A stretch of DNA of 14,364 bases, taken from Armatimonadota bacterium (GTDB lineage: Bacteria > Armatimonadota > Fimbriimonadia > Fimbriimonadales > ATM1). Positions 1 through 7,358 of this stretch are shown here, in pieces. Below the pieces are notes generated by a model. That model did not search any database. It was not told the DNA's origin and saw only the letters and a program-made list of their open reading frames with translations. Position 1 is the first letter of the stretch, and each line of letters starts with the position of its first letter. The stretch lies in the NCBI GenBank assembly GCA_003695835.1, contig RFHN01000256.1, forward strand, positions 1 to 14,364, read 5' to 3'. The position numbers and the translations under genes were made by a program.

Positions 1-323
1 ATTACGTGCTCGCCCTGGTCGCGCCCGAAGAAGAGGTCGTGACGCGACTGGCCGGGCGATTGACCTGCCTGAATTGCGGCGCGACGTATCACCAAAAGAA
101 CAACCCTCCGAAGACGTTCGGCACGTGCGACGTTTGCTCGTCGAGGCTCCAGACGCGGGCGGACGACGATCCGGAGGCAGTCAGGAATCGGCTACGCGTC
201 TACCTCGAAAAGAGCGCCCCGCTCGTTGACTATTACCGCGCGAAGTCCATTCTGCGAGAGATTGACGCTTCCGGAACGATCGAAGAGGTCTACGATCGAA
301 TCCAGTCGGTGCTCGAGGCGTGA
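1..323 (+). CDS. adk: Adenylate kinase, C-terminal part (5' end outside window)
   Basis: Adenylate kinase converts ATP and AMP to two ADP in the cytoplasm. About 106 C-terminal residues are visible; the frame is already open at the window edge, so the gene starts upstream. The visible part begins just before the LID domain. It carries a four-cysteine zinc site (CLNC, then CDVC about 20 residues later) typical of zinc-type Adk. This is followed by the conserved RADDDPEAVRNRL stretch, whose Arg and Asp residues contact substrate, and the last helices ending QSVLEA. The stop TGA overlaps the GTG start of map by 4 nt (GTGA), so the two are translationally coupled. Position before map and infA is the standard secY-adk-map-infA order. 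Identification is firm. Confidence 0.97.
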   Translation, partial: YVLALVAPEEEVVTRLAGRLTCLNCGATYHQKNNPPKTFGTCDVCSSRLQTRADDDPEAVRNRLRVYLEKSAPLVDYYRAKSILREIDASGTIEEVYDRIQSVLEA

Positions 324-1078
324 TTTTTCTGAAGAGGCAAGACGAGATTGCACTCATGCGCGAGTCTGGGAGGATCGTCGCCGAAGCGCTCCGCGTCATG
401 GCTGCCGCAATCGTTCCCGGCAAGACGACGACCAAGGAGCTCGATGAGATCGGCGAGGCGTACATCCGATCGCAGGGCGCAACGCCGTCGTTCAAGAACT
501 ATCGGGGCTTTCCCGCCTCGGTGTGCATTTCCGTGAACGACGAAGTCGTCCACGGCATCCCATCCGATCGCGTTCTGGAGGAAGGTGATATTGTATCGTT
601 GGACGTGGGCGCCTTCAAAGACGGCTTCCATGGGGATGGGGCCTGGACGTACCCGGTCGGCAGGATCTCAGAGGAAGCTCAACGGTTGCTCAACGTGACC
701 CGAGAGAGTCTCATGCAAGGGATAGCCCAATGCAGAGAATCGCGAAAGATCGGAGCGATTGGGCATGCCGTTCAGACGTATGTGGAGTCGAATGGCTATT
801 CCGTGGTCCGCGATCTGACGGGCCATGGCATTGGCAGGAACCTCCACGAAGACCCGTCGGTTCCCAACTTTGGGAAGAAAGGGGCCGGCCCAGCAATCAA
901 ACGAGGGATGACGTTTTGCGTAGAGCCTATGGTGAATGCGGGGACATGGAAGGTGAAAACGCTGTCGGATGGCTGGACGGTGGTGACCGCTGACGGCTCT
1001 CTCTCTGCGCATTTCGAGCACACGATTGCCGTTACAGAGGACGGCCCGATGGTTTTGACACTGCCAAATGAAGCATAA
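320..1078 (+). CDS. map: Type I methionine aminopeptidase
   Basis: Removes the initiator methionine from nascent proteins; cytosolic dinuclear metalloprotease of the M24 family. The 252-residue length matches bacterial type I enzymes without an N-terminal extension. The five metal ligands are visible: D95, D106, H169 (in GHGIG), E202 (CVEPM) and E233 (HFEHT). The substrate-binding histidines H79 (VVHGI) and H176 (NLHEDP) are also present. The GTG start at 320 is chosen because it gives the canonical N-terminus (MIFLKRQDEI, then MRESG) and a 4-nt overlap with adk. The next gene, infA, follows after 12 nt. No anomaly. Confidence 0.97.
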   Translation: MIFLKRQDEIALMRESGRIVAEALRVMAAAIVPGKTTTKELDEIGEAYIRSQGATPSFKNYRGFPASVCISVNDEVVHGIPSDRVLEEGDIVSLDVGAFKDGFHGDGAWTYPVGRISEEAQRLLNVTRESLMQGIAQCRESRKIGAIGHAVQTYVESNGYSVVRDLTGHGIGRNLHEDPSVPNFGKKGAGPAIKRGMTFCVEPMVNAGTWKVKTLSDGWTVVTADGSLSAHFEHTIAVTEDGPMVLTLPNEA

Positions 1079-1090
1079 TATAGGAGTAGT

Positions 1091-1360
1091 ATGGGTAAAC
1101 AACGGAAGGTAAAGACCAGCGACAAGGAGCGCGGCTTGATCGTGGAAGGCACGGTAACGGAAAAGTTGCCGAGCACGAACTTCCGCGTGAAACTGGACAC
1201 GGGACACGAGATCCTGGCGCACATCAGCGGAAAGATGCGGATGCACTGGATCAAAATCCTGCCCGGGGACCGGGTCAAGGTGGAGCTTTCCCCCTACGAC
1301 CTGACCCGCGGCCGGATCGTGTACCGGGATAAAGGCCAGGCTCCGACGGTTGACGAATAG
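1091..1360 (+). CDS. infA: Translation initiation factor IF-1
   Basis: IF-1 binds the 30S A site during initiation. The protein is 89 aa against the usual 72-75. The OB-fold core is intact, with the family blocks LIVEGTV, FRVKL, ILAHISGKMR, ILPGDRVKVELSPYDLTRGRI. The excess is a basic N-terminal extension (MGKQRKVKTSDKER) of about 7-9 residues plus a short acidic-ended C-terminal tail. The ATG at 1091 has GGAG at 1083-1086 in front of it, which supports this start over a later one; no later in-frame ATG precedes the core. It lies 12 nt after map. A promoter-like element lies over its 3' end. Confidence 0.96.
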   Translation: MGKQRKVKTSDKERGLIVEGTVTEKLPSTNFRVKLDTGHEILAHISGKMRMHWIKILPGDRVKVELSPYDLTRGRIVYRDKGQAPTVDE

Positions 1361-1380
1361 CCCCCCGAGATGGGTATACT
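1350..1380 (+). promoter_or_regulatory. Candidate sigma70-type promoter upstream of rpmJ-rpsM
   Basis: TTGACG (1350-1355) and TATACT (1375-1380) match the -35 and -10 consensus at 5 of 6 positions each, with a 19-nt spacer, slightly long. The -35 box lies in the last codons of infA. Predicted start of transcription is about 1387, roughly 38 nt before rpmJ. This sits in the only sizeable gap (64 nt) within the ribosomal run, where an alpha-operon promoter would be expected. Sequence match only; not proven. Confidence 0.5.
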
Positions 1381-1424
1381 CACCGCTTGCGCCTGACGAG
1401 TGTCGGGCATTTTGGGATTTAGCG

Positions 1425-1538
1425 ATGAAGGTACGAACAAGCGTCAAGAAGATGTGCGACCGCTGCAAGATTGTGCGGCGGCATGGTGTGGTTCGCGTGC
1501 TGTGCTCGAATCCGAAGCACAAGCAGCGGCAAGGGTAG
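1425..1538 (+). CDS. rpmJ: Ribosomal protein L36 (bL36), zinc-binding type
   Basis: Small 50S subunit protein of 37 residues, the normal length. It is the zinc (C+) form: ligands C11, C14, C27 and H32 are in place (CDRC near residue 11, VLCSNPKHKQRQG at the end). The frame is open upstream, but the ATG at 1425 gives the canonical MKVRTSVKKMC start. No strong ribosome-binding site is visible directly upstream (TTTAGCG). It follows infA by 64 nt and precedes rpsM by 15 nt. This is the usual infA-rpmJ-rpsM order. Confidence 0.97.
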   Translation: MKVRTSVKKMCDRCKIVRRHGVVRVLCSNPKHKQRQG

Positions 1539-1553
1539 GAGGCGAGGCAGAGA

Positions 1554-1931
1554 ATGGCGCGAATTGCCGGTGTTGACCTGCCAAGAAACAAGGCCGTCGC
1601 CTTCGCTTTGCCGTACCTCTATGGAATCGGTCGAACGACGGCTCTCGAGATCTGCGAGAAGGCGGGAGTAGACCCCACCCGCAAGATGGGCGACCTGAGC
1701 GATCAAGAGGTTGCCAAGCTTCGCGAGATCATCGAGAACGATTACCGCGTCGAGGGTGACCTGCGGCGCGAGATCCAGCAAAACATTCGCCGTTTGATCG
1801 AAATCGGATGCTATCGAGGATTGCGGCACCGCCGCGGCCTGCCCGTGCGAGGGCAGCGAACGCGCAGCAACGCCCGAACGAGGAAGGGGCCGAAGAAGAC
1901 CGTTGCCGGCAAGAAGAAGGCCACGAAGTAA
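1554..1931 (+). CDS. rpsM: Ribosomal protein S13 (uS13)
   Basis: 30S head protein that contacts the P-site tRNA and forms bridges to the 50S subunit. 125 aa, normal length. The N-terminus MARIAGVDLPRNK and the YGIG segment (helix-two-turn-helix region) are canonical. The signature GCYRGLRHRRGLPVRGQRT and the basic lysine-rich tail (GPKKTV...KKKATK) follow. The AGGAGG at 1537-1542, 11 nt before the ATG, overlaps the rpmJ stop codon. First gene of the classical alpha operon; rpsK follows after 13 nt. Confidence 0.98.
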   Translation: MARIAGVDLPRNKAVAFALPYLYGIGRTTALEICEKAGVDPTRKMGDLSDQEVAKLREIIENDYRVEGDLRREIQQNIRRLIEIGCYRGLRHRRGLPVRGQRTRSNARTRKGPKKTVAGKKKATK

Positions 1932-1944
1932 TCGGTAAGGGACT

Positions 1945-2346
1945 ATGGCGAGAAAATCAACCAAGAGTACGAAGTCTACGAAGTCGAAAGGCAGCAAGAA
2001 CGTGCTGGAGGCGATCGCCCACATCAAGGCGACGTTCAACAACACGATTGTCACGTTCACGGACATGCAGGGCAATGTAATTGCGTGGTCCAGCGCCGGC
2101 CGCGTGAACTTCAAGGGAAGCCGGAAGGGAACGCCCTTCGCCGCTCAGGTTGCAGCTGAGGACGCGGCACGTAGGGCGGCCGAGCAGGGAGTCAAGCGAG
2201 TTCATATTTGGGTCAAAGGCCCTGGGGGTGGTCGCGAGACGGCGATCCGCGCGATTCAAGCGAGTGGGCTGACCGTCAATTCGATTCGCGACGTTACTCC
2301 ACTGCCGCACAACGGCTGCAGGCCGCCCAAGAAGAGGAGAGTGTAA
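1945..2346 (+). CDS. rpsK: Ribosomal protein S11 (uS11)
   Basis: 30S platform protein. 133 aa, near normal. The core is canonical: AIAHIKATFNNTIVTFTD, the SAGRVNFKGSRKGTPFAAQ block, VKGPGGGRE and the C-terminal PLPHNGCRPPKKRRV. The N-terminus is a low-complexity basic stretch made of repeated KST units (about residues 4-15), encoded by near-identical 9-nt repeats at about 1954-1986. This disordered tail is variable across bacteria. AAGGG just upstream of the ATG serves as ribosome-binding site. rpsD begins 9 nt later. Confidence 0.98.
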   Translation: MARKSTKSTKSTKSKGSKNVLEAIAHIKATFNNTIVTFTDMQGNVIAWSSAGRVNFKGSRKGTPFAAQVAAEDAARRAAEQGVKRVHIWVKGPGGGRETAIRAIQASGLTVNSIRDVTPLPHNGCRPPKKRRV

Positions 2347-2355
2347 GAGAAACCG

Positions 2356-2994
2356 ATGTCGGTCATTTGGACTTCCAAGTGTCGTTATTGCCGCCGCGCC
2401 GGCCAGAAGCTCTATCTGAAGGGCGCGCGCTGTCACACGCGCAAGTGCGCGATGGAGCGCGAATCGCGGAAGAAGCCGCCCGGCCAGCACGGAGCGGAAG
2501 CGGTCCGCCGCCGCCCGACGGAGTACGGCCAACAGCTTCTCGAGAAGCAGAAGCTCAAGCGCCAATACCTTTTGCGCGAGAAGCAGTTCTCGCACTACAT
2601 GGAAGAAGCAACTCGGCGAAGGGGCGTCACAGGCGAAAACCTGATCCAGCTCTTGGAGACTCGCCTGGACAACGTGGTGTTCCGGCTGGGCTGGGCGTCC
2701 TCCCGAGGCCAGGCTCGCCAGATGGTTTCCCATGGCTTCTTCGCTGTGAACGGACGGCGAACCAACATCCCCAGCTTCCAACTGCGACCTGGCGATGTGG
2801 TCTCGCTGCATCCGTCCAAGCGCGAGACGAAACTGATTGACGAGGCGATCAAAGCCGTCCAGACTGCAAATGTGCCTGGCTGGCTGAGTCTGGACTACGA
2901 AACGTTCGACGGCAAGGTTCTGCGTCTTCCCGAGCGATCGGAGGTCGAGAACGATATCAACGAGCAGCTGATCGTCGAATTCTACACAAGATAA
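2356..2994 (+). CDS. rpsD: Ribosomal protein S4 (uS4), zinc-binding type
   Basis: Primary 16S rRNA-binding protein and nucleator of 30S assembly; in several bacteria it also represses its own operon translationally. 212 aa. The zinc form is recognised by C9, C12, C26 and C31 (CRYC, ARCHTRKC). The S4 RNA-binding domain runs from about residue 102 to 150, with LDNVVFRLGWASSRGQARQ followed by FAVNGRR and RPGDVVSL. It ends 4 nt before rpoA, so coupling is likely. No autoregulatory RNA structure could be verified by eye. Confidence 0.98.
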   Translation: MSVIWTSKCRYCRRAGQKLYLKGARCHTRKCAMERESRKKPPGQHGAEAVRRRPTEYGQQLLEKQKLKRQYLLREKQFSHYMEEATRRRGVTGENLIQLLETRLDNVVFRLGWASSRGQARQMVSHGFFAVNGRRTNIPSFQLRPGDVVSLHPSKRETKLIDEAIKAVQTANVPGWLSLDYETFDGKVLRLPERSEVENDINEQLIVEFYTR

Positions 2995-2998
2995 GAGT

Positions 2999-3973
2999 AT
3001 GACAGAGATTCAAACGATTGAGTTGACAGAAACGTTCGGCAAGTTTGTCGTGACGCCCTTGGAGAGAGGGTATGGACAGACGCTTGGCAACGCTATGCGT
3101 CGCATGTTGTTGAGCTCGATCCCCGGCGCTGCCATCGTGGCGGTTCGTGTGGAGAAGGTGTTGCACGAGTTCGCGCCGATTCCGGGCGCGAAAGAGGACA
3201 TGACCGAGTTCATGCTGAACCTCAAGGACGTCGCGATTCGGGTCCACGGCGATCGGCCGCCGGAAACCGATTTCCAACTGGTGATTGATGTTACGGGTCC
3301 GGGGCGCGTCACCGCTGCCGACATCAAGACGCCCGAAGGCGTGGAGATCGTGAACCCAGAGGCCTACTTGCTCACCCTATCGGAGAAGGGCGCCACGTTC
3401 TACGCGGAGCTCTTTGTGAGCTGGGGGACGGGATACACGCCTCCGGAGCGCCAGGAGAATTACCGCGGTCGGATCGGGATCATGCCGATGGGCAGCCAGT
3501 TCACACCGGTCAAAAAGGTGAACTACACGGTGGATGCGACACGCGTCGGCCAACGCACTGACCTCGACCGCCTGACACTGGAAGTTTGGACAAACGGCGC
3601 CGTCGCGCCGGATGTGGCGGTCAAGCAGGCCGCGGAGATCATGGATCAGTACGTGCGCCTCTTCTTTGACCTTGGTCCTGGCGCGATGAACATCATGAGC
3701 CTGGGCGAAGAGGAGGTGGACGAGGAGCTGGAGGGCGTGCCCGACATCACCGTCGAGGAGATGGACTTCAGCCAGCGCACGCTGAACTGCTTGAAGCGAG
3801 CGGAGATCTCGACGCTCAAGGACCTCGTGAAGAAGTCGGAAGAGGACCTCGAGTGCATTCCCGGATTCGGGAAGAAGGCGATGGAAGAGGTCCGCCAGAA
3901 GCTGGATGAGCGCGGACTCTCGCTGCGATCCACTGCGGCCGTGATTCGCGCGCCGGCGGAGGCGGAGCACTAA
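2999..3973 (+). CDS. rpoA: DNA-directed RNA polymerase subunit alpha
   Basis: Alpha subunit; the dimer scaffolds RNA polymerase assembly and its C-terminal domain contacts UP elements and activators. 324 aa, normal. The N-terminal domain shows TPLERGYGQTLGNAMRRMLLSSIPGAA and the HEF motif. The acidic linker is at about 232-256. The alpha-CTD (about 258-310) has two helix-hairpin-helix-like blocks, TLNCLKRAEISTLKDL and IPGFGKKAMEEV. R260 aligns with the E. coli DNA-contacting R265. It begins 4 nt after rpsD, with AAGAG upstream, and rplQ follows after 10 nt. Confidence 0.98.
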   Translation: MTEIQTIELTETFGKFVVTPLERGYGQTLGNAMRRMLLSSIPGAAIVAVRVEKVLHEFAPIPGAKEDMTEFMLNLKDVAIRVHGDRPPETDFQLVIDVTGPGRVTAADIKTPEGVEIVNPEAYLLTLSEKGATFYAELFVSWGTGYTPPERQENYRGRIGIMPMGSQFTPVKKVNYTVDATRVGQRTDLDRLTLEVWTNGAVAPDVAVKQAAEIMDQYVRLFFDLGPGAMNIMSLGEEEVDEELEGVPDITVEEMDFSQRTLNCLKRAEISTLKDLVKKSEEDLECIPGFGKKAMEEVRQKLDERGLSLRSTAAVIRAPAEAEH

Positions 3974-3983
3974 GGAGCGAAAG

Positions 3984-4421
3984 ATGCGACACAAGGTAGA
4001 TCGAAGAAAACTTGGGTTGCCGTCGGATCAGCGACGGGCGTTGCTGACCAACTTGGCGCGGCAGATGATTCGGCACGGCTACGTGCATACGACTCTCGCT
4101 CGGGCCAAGGAGCTTCGGCGTATTGTGGAGCCGCTGATCACGCTCGGAAAACAAGACACGCTTGCGGCAAGGCGCAGAGCGCGGAGAATTCTCGTCGGGC
4201 ATAGCAAGAGCATTCCGGCGAAGGACCCCCGTAGGCTGGGTCTTTCTCACGCGGAACAGTGCGAGGCTGGTCTCATCAACGGCGAGGATCTGGTCAAGCA
4301 CTTGTTCGACAACCTTGCGCCTCGTTTCGCCGACCGAAACGGAGGGTACACGCGGATCACGCGCACCGGCCGAAGACGGGGCGACGGCGCGCCCACGGCG
4401 GTCATCGAATTTGTTGAGTAA
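3984..4421 (+). CDS. rplQ: Ribosomal protein L17 (bL17) with internal insertion
   Basis: 50S protein near the exit tunnel region. 145 aa, longer than the common 116-130. The N-terminal half (MRHKVDRRKLG, LLTNLARQMI, ARAKELRRIVEPLITLGK) and the C-terminal half (LFDNLAPRFADRNGGYTRI, then RRGDGAPTAVIEFVE) are canonical. Between them, about residues 71-102, roughly 22 extra residues replace the usual short RDKE turn, including HSKSIPAKDPRRLG and a single Cys. AAGGAG at 3973-3978 overlaps the end of rpoA and sets the ATG start. The last gene of the classical alpha operon; truA follows 6 nt later. Confidence 0.97.
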   Translation: MRHKVDRRKLGLPSDQRRALLTNLARQMIRHGYVHTTLARAKELRRIVEPLITLGKQDTLAARRRARRILVGHSKSIPAKDPRRLGLSHAEQCEAGLINGEDLVKHLFDNLAPRFADRNGGYTRITRTGRRRGDGAPTAVIEFVE

Positions 4422-4427
4422 TAGGAT

Positions 4428-5213
4428 GTGAGCACCAGGATCGGCCTGGTCATACAATACGACGGGACGGACTTCTGCGGTTGGGCGGAGCAGCCGAACC
4501 AAAGAACCGTCCAGGGAACCTTGAAAACCTGTATCGAGAGCCTGTGCGGGCACGCGATCGAGCTTCGCGGCGCGAGTCGCACCGACGCCGGCGCGCATGC
4601 GCTTGGCCAACGGGCCGACTTTGAAACGAGTCTGCCGATGCCCGCGAAGAAGTGGGCGTTGGTGCTGAGCGACCGGTTGGGCCCGGAAATCGTGGTCACC
4701 GAATCGTTCGAACTGCCGCCTGAGTTTCACAGCCGCTTCTTCGCGCGGGGCAGAACGTACCGATATCGGCTCACCGAGTCGCGACACCCTAACCCTTTGG
4801 TGGCGCGATATGTGCACGCGGTCGGCGCCTCGCTCAATGTGGAAGCCATGCAGAATGCCGCTGAACACCTGAAGGGGAGACACGACTTTCGCGCGTTCAG
4901 CGAACAGCTTCCGGAAGCGACCAACACGGAGCGTCGTATCTCGTCATGCCGAGTGCGCCGAGGGAAGGGCGAAGTGACCGTAACGATCCGTGGAAACGCT
5001 TTCTTGCGGGGAATGGTGCGAAGGATCGTAGGTGGACTCGTCGAGGTCGGGACGCACCGCCGAACGGAAGAAGAATTCGCCTCACTGCTGGACCCAGAGC
5101 GGCGAGATTCGGTGACGTGGCCGGTCGTGTTGCCTGCCCACGGGCTCACACTGATGCAGGTGCATTACGGGAAGAGATACAGGGACTTGAGACTCGAGAA
5201 AGGAAACCGATAG
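4428..5213 (+). CDS. truA: tRNA pseudouridine synthase A (TruA)
   Basis: Isomerises uridines 38-40 in the anticodon arm of tRNAs to pseudouridine. 261 aa, normal length. The catalytic aspartate is D53 in GASRTDAGAHA. Other family blocks are IQYDGTDFCGW, RTVQGTL, FHSRFFARGRTYRYRL, GRHDFRAFS and GNAFLRGMVRRIVGGLVEVG. The GTG at 4428 is chosen because it has AGGA immediately upstream and gives the standard short N-terminus; the nearby ATG at 4426 is followed at once by a stop. It sits between rplQ and rplM, a common arrangement, with only 2 nt to rplM. Confidence 0.97.
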   Translation: MSTRIGLVIQYDGTDFCGWAEQPNQRTVQGTLKTCIESLCGHAIELRGASRTDAGAHALGQRADFETSLPMPAKKWALVLSDRLGPEIVVTESFELPPEFHSRFFARGRTYRYRLTESRHPNPLVARYVHAVGASLNVEAMQNAAEHLKGRHDFRAFSEQLPEATNTERRISSCRVRRGKGEVTVTIRGNAFLRGMVRRIVGGLVEVGTHRRTEEEFASLLDPERRDSVTWPVVLPAHGLTLMQVHYGKRYRDLRLEKGNR

Positions 5214-5215
5214 AG

Positions 5216-5635
5216 ATGACGGAAACAAAGACAGAAAGAAAATGGTATGTGGTCGACGCGGCTGGAGTGCCGCTCGGTCGGCTCGGCGCTGCCGTTGCAC
5301 AGGTGCTGCGCGGCAAGCATAAGCCTACGTTCTCGTATAGCGAGGACGTGGGTGATCACGTGATTGTGATCAACGCGGCGCAGATTCGCCTGACGGGGAA
5401 CTCGAAGCCGGACGAGCTGATCTATTGGCATTCAGGCTATCCGGGCGGAATCAAGAGCGTCTCCCGCGGCAAGCTGCTGAAGGATAAGCCCGAGAAGCTG
5501 GTAGAGAAGGTCGTTTGGGGGATGCTGCCGAAGAACCGTCTGGGTCGCCGGATGATCAAGCGACTGCATGTGTACCAAGGCGCCGAACACAAACACGAGA
5601 ACCATAACCTCGAGACGCTGGAGGTGAAGAGCTAA
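5216..5635 (+). CDS. rplM: Ribosomal protein L13 (uL13)
   Basis: Early-assembling 50S protein, 139 aa. Canonical blocks: KWYVVDAAGVPLGRL, LRGKHKPTF, GDHVIVINA, the HSGYPGGIKSVS signature at 72-84, GMLPKNRLGR and HVYQGAEHKHE near the end. The frame is open far upstream inside truA, but the ATG at 5216 gives the usual short N-terminal arm; AAAGGA lies about 12 nt upstream inside the end of truA. rpsI follows after a single base, so L13 and S9 are coupled, as in most bacteria. Confidence 0.97.
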   Translation: MTETKTERKWYVVDAAGVPLGRLGAAVAQVLRGKHKPTFSYSEDVGDHVIVINAAQIRLTGNSKPDELIYWHSGYPGGIKSVSRGKLLKDKPEKLVEKVVWGMLPKNRLGRRMIKRLHVYQGAEHKHENHNLETLEVKS

Positions 5636-5636
5636 C

Positions 5637-6029
5637 GTGGCAGAAGTTCGATACTACGCAACGGGTAAGCGCAAGAACGCCATTGCGCGAGTCTGGCTGA
5701 AACCCGGAACGGGCAACGTCGTCATCAACGACAAACCCATGGGCGAGTACTTGGGGAGGCAGGTCCTGGAGATGATCGTGCTTTCTCCGATTCGTCATGT
5801 GGGTCTGGAAGGAAAGGTGGACGTTGTCGCGGACGCGCATGGCGGCGGGCTTTCCGGTCAGGCCGGCGCGATCCGTCATGGAATCGCCAAGGCGATCATC
5901 GAGATGGATCCGAACCTGCGAACGCCGCTGCGGCGCGATGGCTTCCTGACGCGAGATCCTCGCGTCAAAGAGCGCAAGAAGTACGGACGCAAGCGGGCGC
6001 GACGCGGGTTCCAGTTCGTCAAGCGCTAA
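5637..6029 (+). CDS. rpsI: Ribosomal protein S9 (uS9)
   Basis: 30S protein whose C-terminal tail reaches the P-site tRNA. 130 aa, the standard length. Canonical blocks: YYATGKRKNAIARVW, GGGLSGQAGAIRHGIAKAI, LRRDGFLTRDPRVKERKKYG and the terminal KR that touches tRNA. The tail reads RKRARRGFQFVKR instead of the common KKARRAPQFSKR. The start is GTG at 5637, one base after the rplM stop, with a strong GGAGGTGA at 5620-5627. Last gene of the ribosomal run; hairpins follow. Confidence 0.97.
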   Translation: MAEVRYYATGKRKNAIARVWLKPGTGNVVINDKPMGEYLGRQVLEMIVLSPIRHVGLEGKVDVVADAHGGGLSGQAGAIRHGIAKAIIEMDPNLRTPLRRDGFLTRDPRVKERKKYGRKRARRGFQFVKR

Positions 6030-6037
6030 TCCGGTTC

Positions 6038-6083
6038 CGTCCGTGGGACGAGTTGGGGCGCGTCCGTCCGGTTGGCGCGCCCC
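6038..6083 (+). terminator. Two tandem GC-rich hairpins after rpsI
   Basis: The first stem is CGTCC (6038-6042) pairing with GGACG (6046-6050) across a 3-nt loop. The second is GGGGCGCG (6055-6062) pairing perfectly with CGCGCCCC (6076-6083) across 13 nt, followed by GTTTCATT. The T-tract is weak (TTT only). The position directly after the last ribosomal gene supports a role as intrinsic terminator or mRNA 3'-end stabiliser. Confidence 0.6.
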
Positions 6084-6101
6084 GTTTCATTCGGAGGCAG
6101 A

Positions 6102-7358
6102 GTGCAAACGACCCAGGTGCCAATTTGGAAGCAAAAGGCGGTGCTTCGCCTCCTTCCCATTACCTTCCTGGCGGAGTTAGGCACAGTCGCGCTCAACTTC
6201 TTCGCTGTACCCGCCTACCTACGGGAAGACCTCCACTTTTCGGAACGCTACATCGGCATCGTTTTGGCTGTGTACCTCGTCTCCGAGGCCCTCTTCAAGG
6301 GAGTAGTCGGGCATTACGCCGACCGGTTCGGACGCAAGCGGTTCCTGCTCATCGGCCCGTTGATCTGGACGATTACTCCGCTCCTCACAATGGCGATCCC
6401 GGATACGTGGGGCCAGGGCCTTTTCGTGGCTATCCTTCTTCTTCGGATCGCAGACGGCCTCGCGGCAGCGATGGTCTGGACGTCCGCCTACGCGATGATG
6501 GGCGACGCGACCTCGGAGGATCAGCGCTCGCAAGGCATGAGCCTGTTGAACTTCTGCTTCATGGCGGGCCTCGCGCTGGGCTTCGTGCTGGGAGGAGAGG
6601 CAAACGCGCTCGCCAATTCCTACAAGGCTTCCTTTGCCGCCGCTGCCGGCCTCTTCTTCCTCTGCGTTCTGCTCACTTCGTTTACGATTCACGATGATCG
6701 TTCGCTGGGGTCAACCGCTGAAGAGGAACACCGGTTGAGCGACGTTTGGCGTTGCTTCAGAGAGATCCCGATGGTCTTCATCCTCGGCTTCATCACGTTT
6801 GTCGCCATCGGTCTGCCTGCACCGGTATTGATGTTCTTCGCTCAAGACATCTATGGGGTGGATGTGAACGCCTTCGGGAGAACCCTGGCCCTCCCGGCTG
6901 CAGCAACGCTGGCGGTTCTCAGTCTCCCGATGGGCATGGCCGGCGAAAAGATCGGTCACCGGCGCGCTGTTGACCTCGGCTTGCTTGTGTGTTTGGTCGG
7001 CTTGGCGGTTATCGGAGCCGGCAAGTGGAGCGACGCGATCCGGCACTTCGCATTCGTGATTCCAGCCGCTGCGCTGGTCGGTATCGGCTTCTTGCTGGCG
7101 CTGCCGGCTTGGTATGCCATGGTCAGCCGGATTGACGAACGGCGTTCAGGACTGTACCTCGGGGGCGTGATGGCCGTACAGGGTTTTGGCGCGATTTTGG
7201 GAACGCTCGTCGGCGCGCGCCTTTACGAATCGGATCCGTTCGGTCCTGGCATCGGATCCGCACTCTGTTTGCTGGTTGCGCTCGTCCTTGCCACAATCGT
7301 GCCTACCTCGCTGGAGACTAAGAACGCGAGCCCAGCACAAGGTCAAAGGGAAGAATGA
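6102..7358 (+). CDS. Major facilitator superfamily (MFS) transporter
   Basis: Probable 12-helix secondary transporter of the inner membrane, 418 aa. The MFS motif A lies between helices 2 and 3 at about residues 70-80 (GHYADRFGRKR). A short acidic/polar loop at about 205-225 separates the two six-helix bundles, and a weaker motif-A echo appears in the second half (GEKIGHRRAVDLG). The GTG at 6102 is preferred: GGAGG lies at 6093-6097 and the start falls after the terminator hairpin. An in-frame TTG at 6072 would place the start inside the hairpin. Substrate cannot be told from sequence; drug or metabolite efflux is common for this type. Its last 41 nt overlap the end of the convergent DUF5916 gene. 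Confidence 0.88.
   Translation: MQTTQVPIWKQKAVLRLLPITFLAELGTVALNFFAVPAYLREDLHFSERYIGIVLAVYLVSEALFKGVVGHYADRFGRKRFLLIGPLIWTITPLLTMAIPDTWGQGLFVAILLLRIADGLAAAMVWTSAYAMMGDATSEDQRSQGMSLLNFCFMAGLALGFVLGGEANALANSYKASFAAAAGLFFLCVLLTSFTIHDDRSLGSTAEEEHRLSDVWRCFREIPMVFILGFITFVAIGLPAPVLMFFAQDIYGVDVNAFGRTLALPAAATLAVLSLPMGMAGEKIGHRRAVDLGLLVCLVGLAVIGAGKWSDAIRHFAFVIPAAALVGIGFLLALPAWYAMVSRIDERRSGLYLGGVMAVQGFGAILGTLVGARLYESDPFGPGIGSALCLLVALVLATIVPTSLETKNASPAQGQREE

Noticed and set aside
1954..1986. 9-nt tandem repeats near the rpsK start
   Set aside because: Encodes a low-complexity basic tail of S11, which is commonly variable; not a separate repeat element.
3816..4883. Long minus-strand open frame across rpoA, rplQ and truA
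   Set aside because: Antisense to three well-conserved genes, arginine-rich and low-information; a high-GC shadow.
5346..5373. Palindromic TGATCACGTGATTGTGATCA-like run in rplM
   Set aside because: Lies inside the conserved GDHVIVIN codons of L13; explained by coding sequence.
6072..6101. TTG start for the MFS gene at 6072
   Set aside because: Falls within the terminator stem and has no ribosome-binding site; GTG 6102 has GGAGG just upstream.
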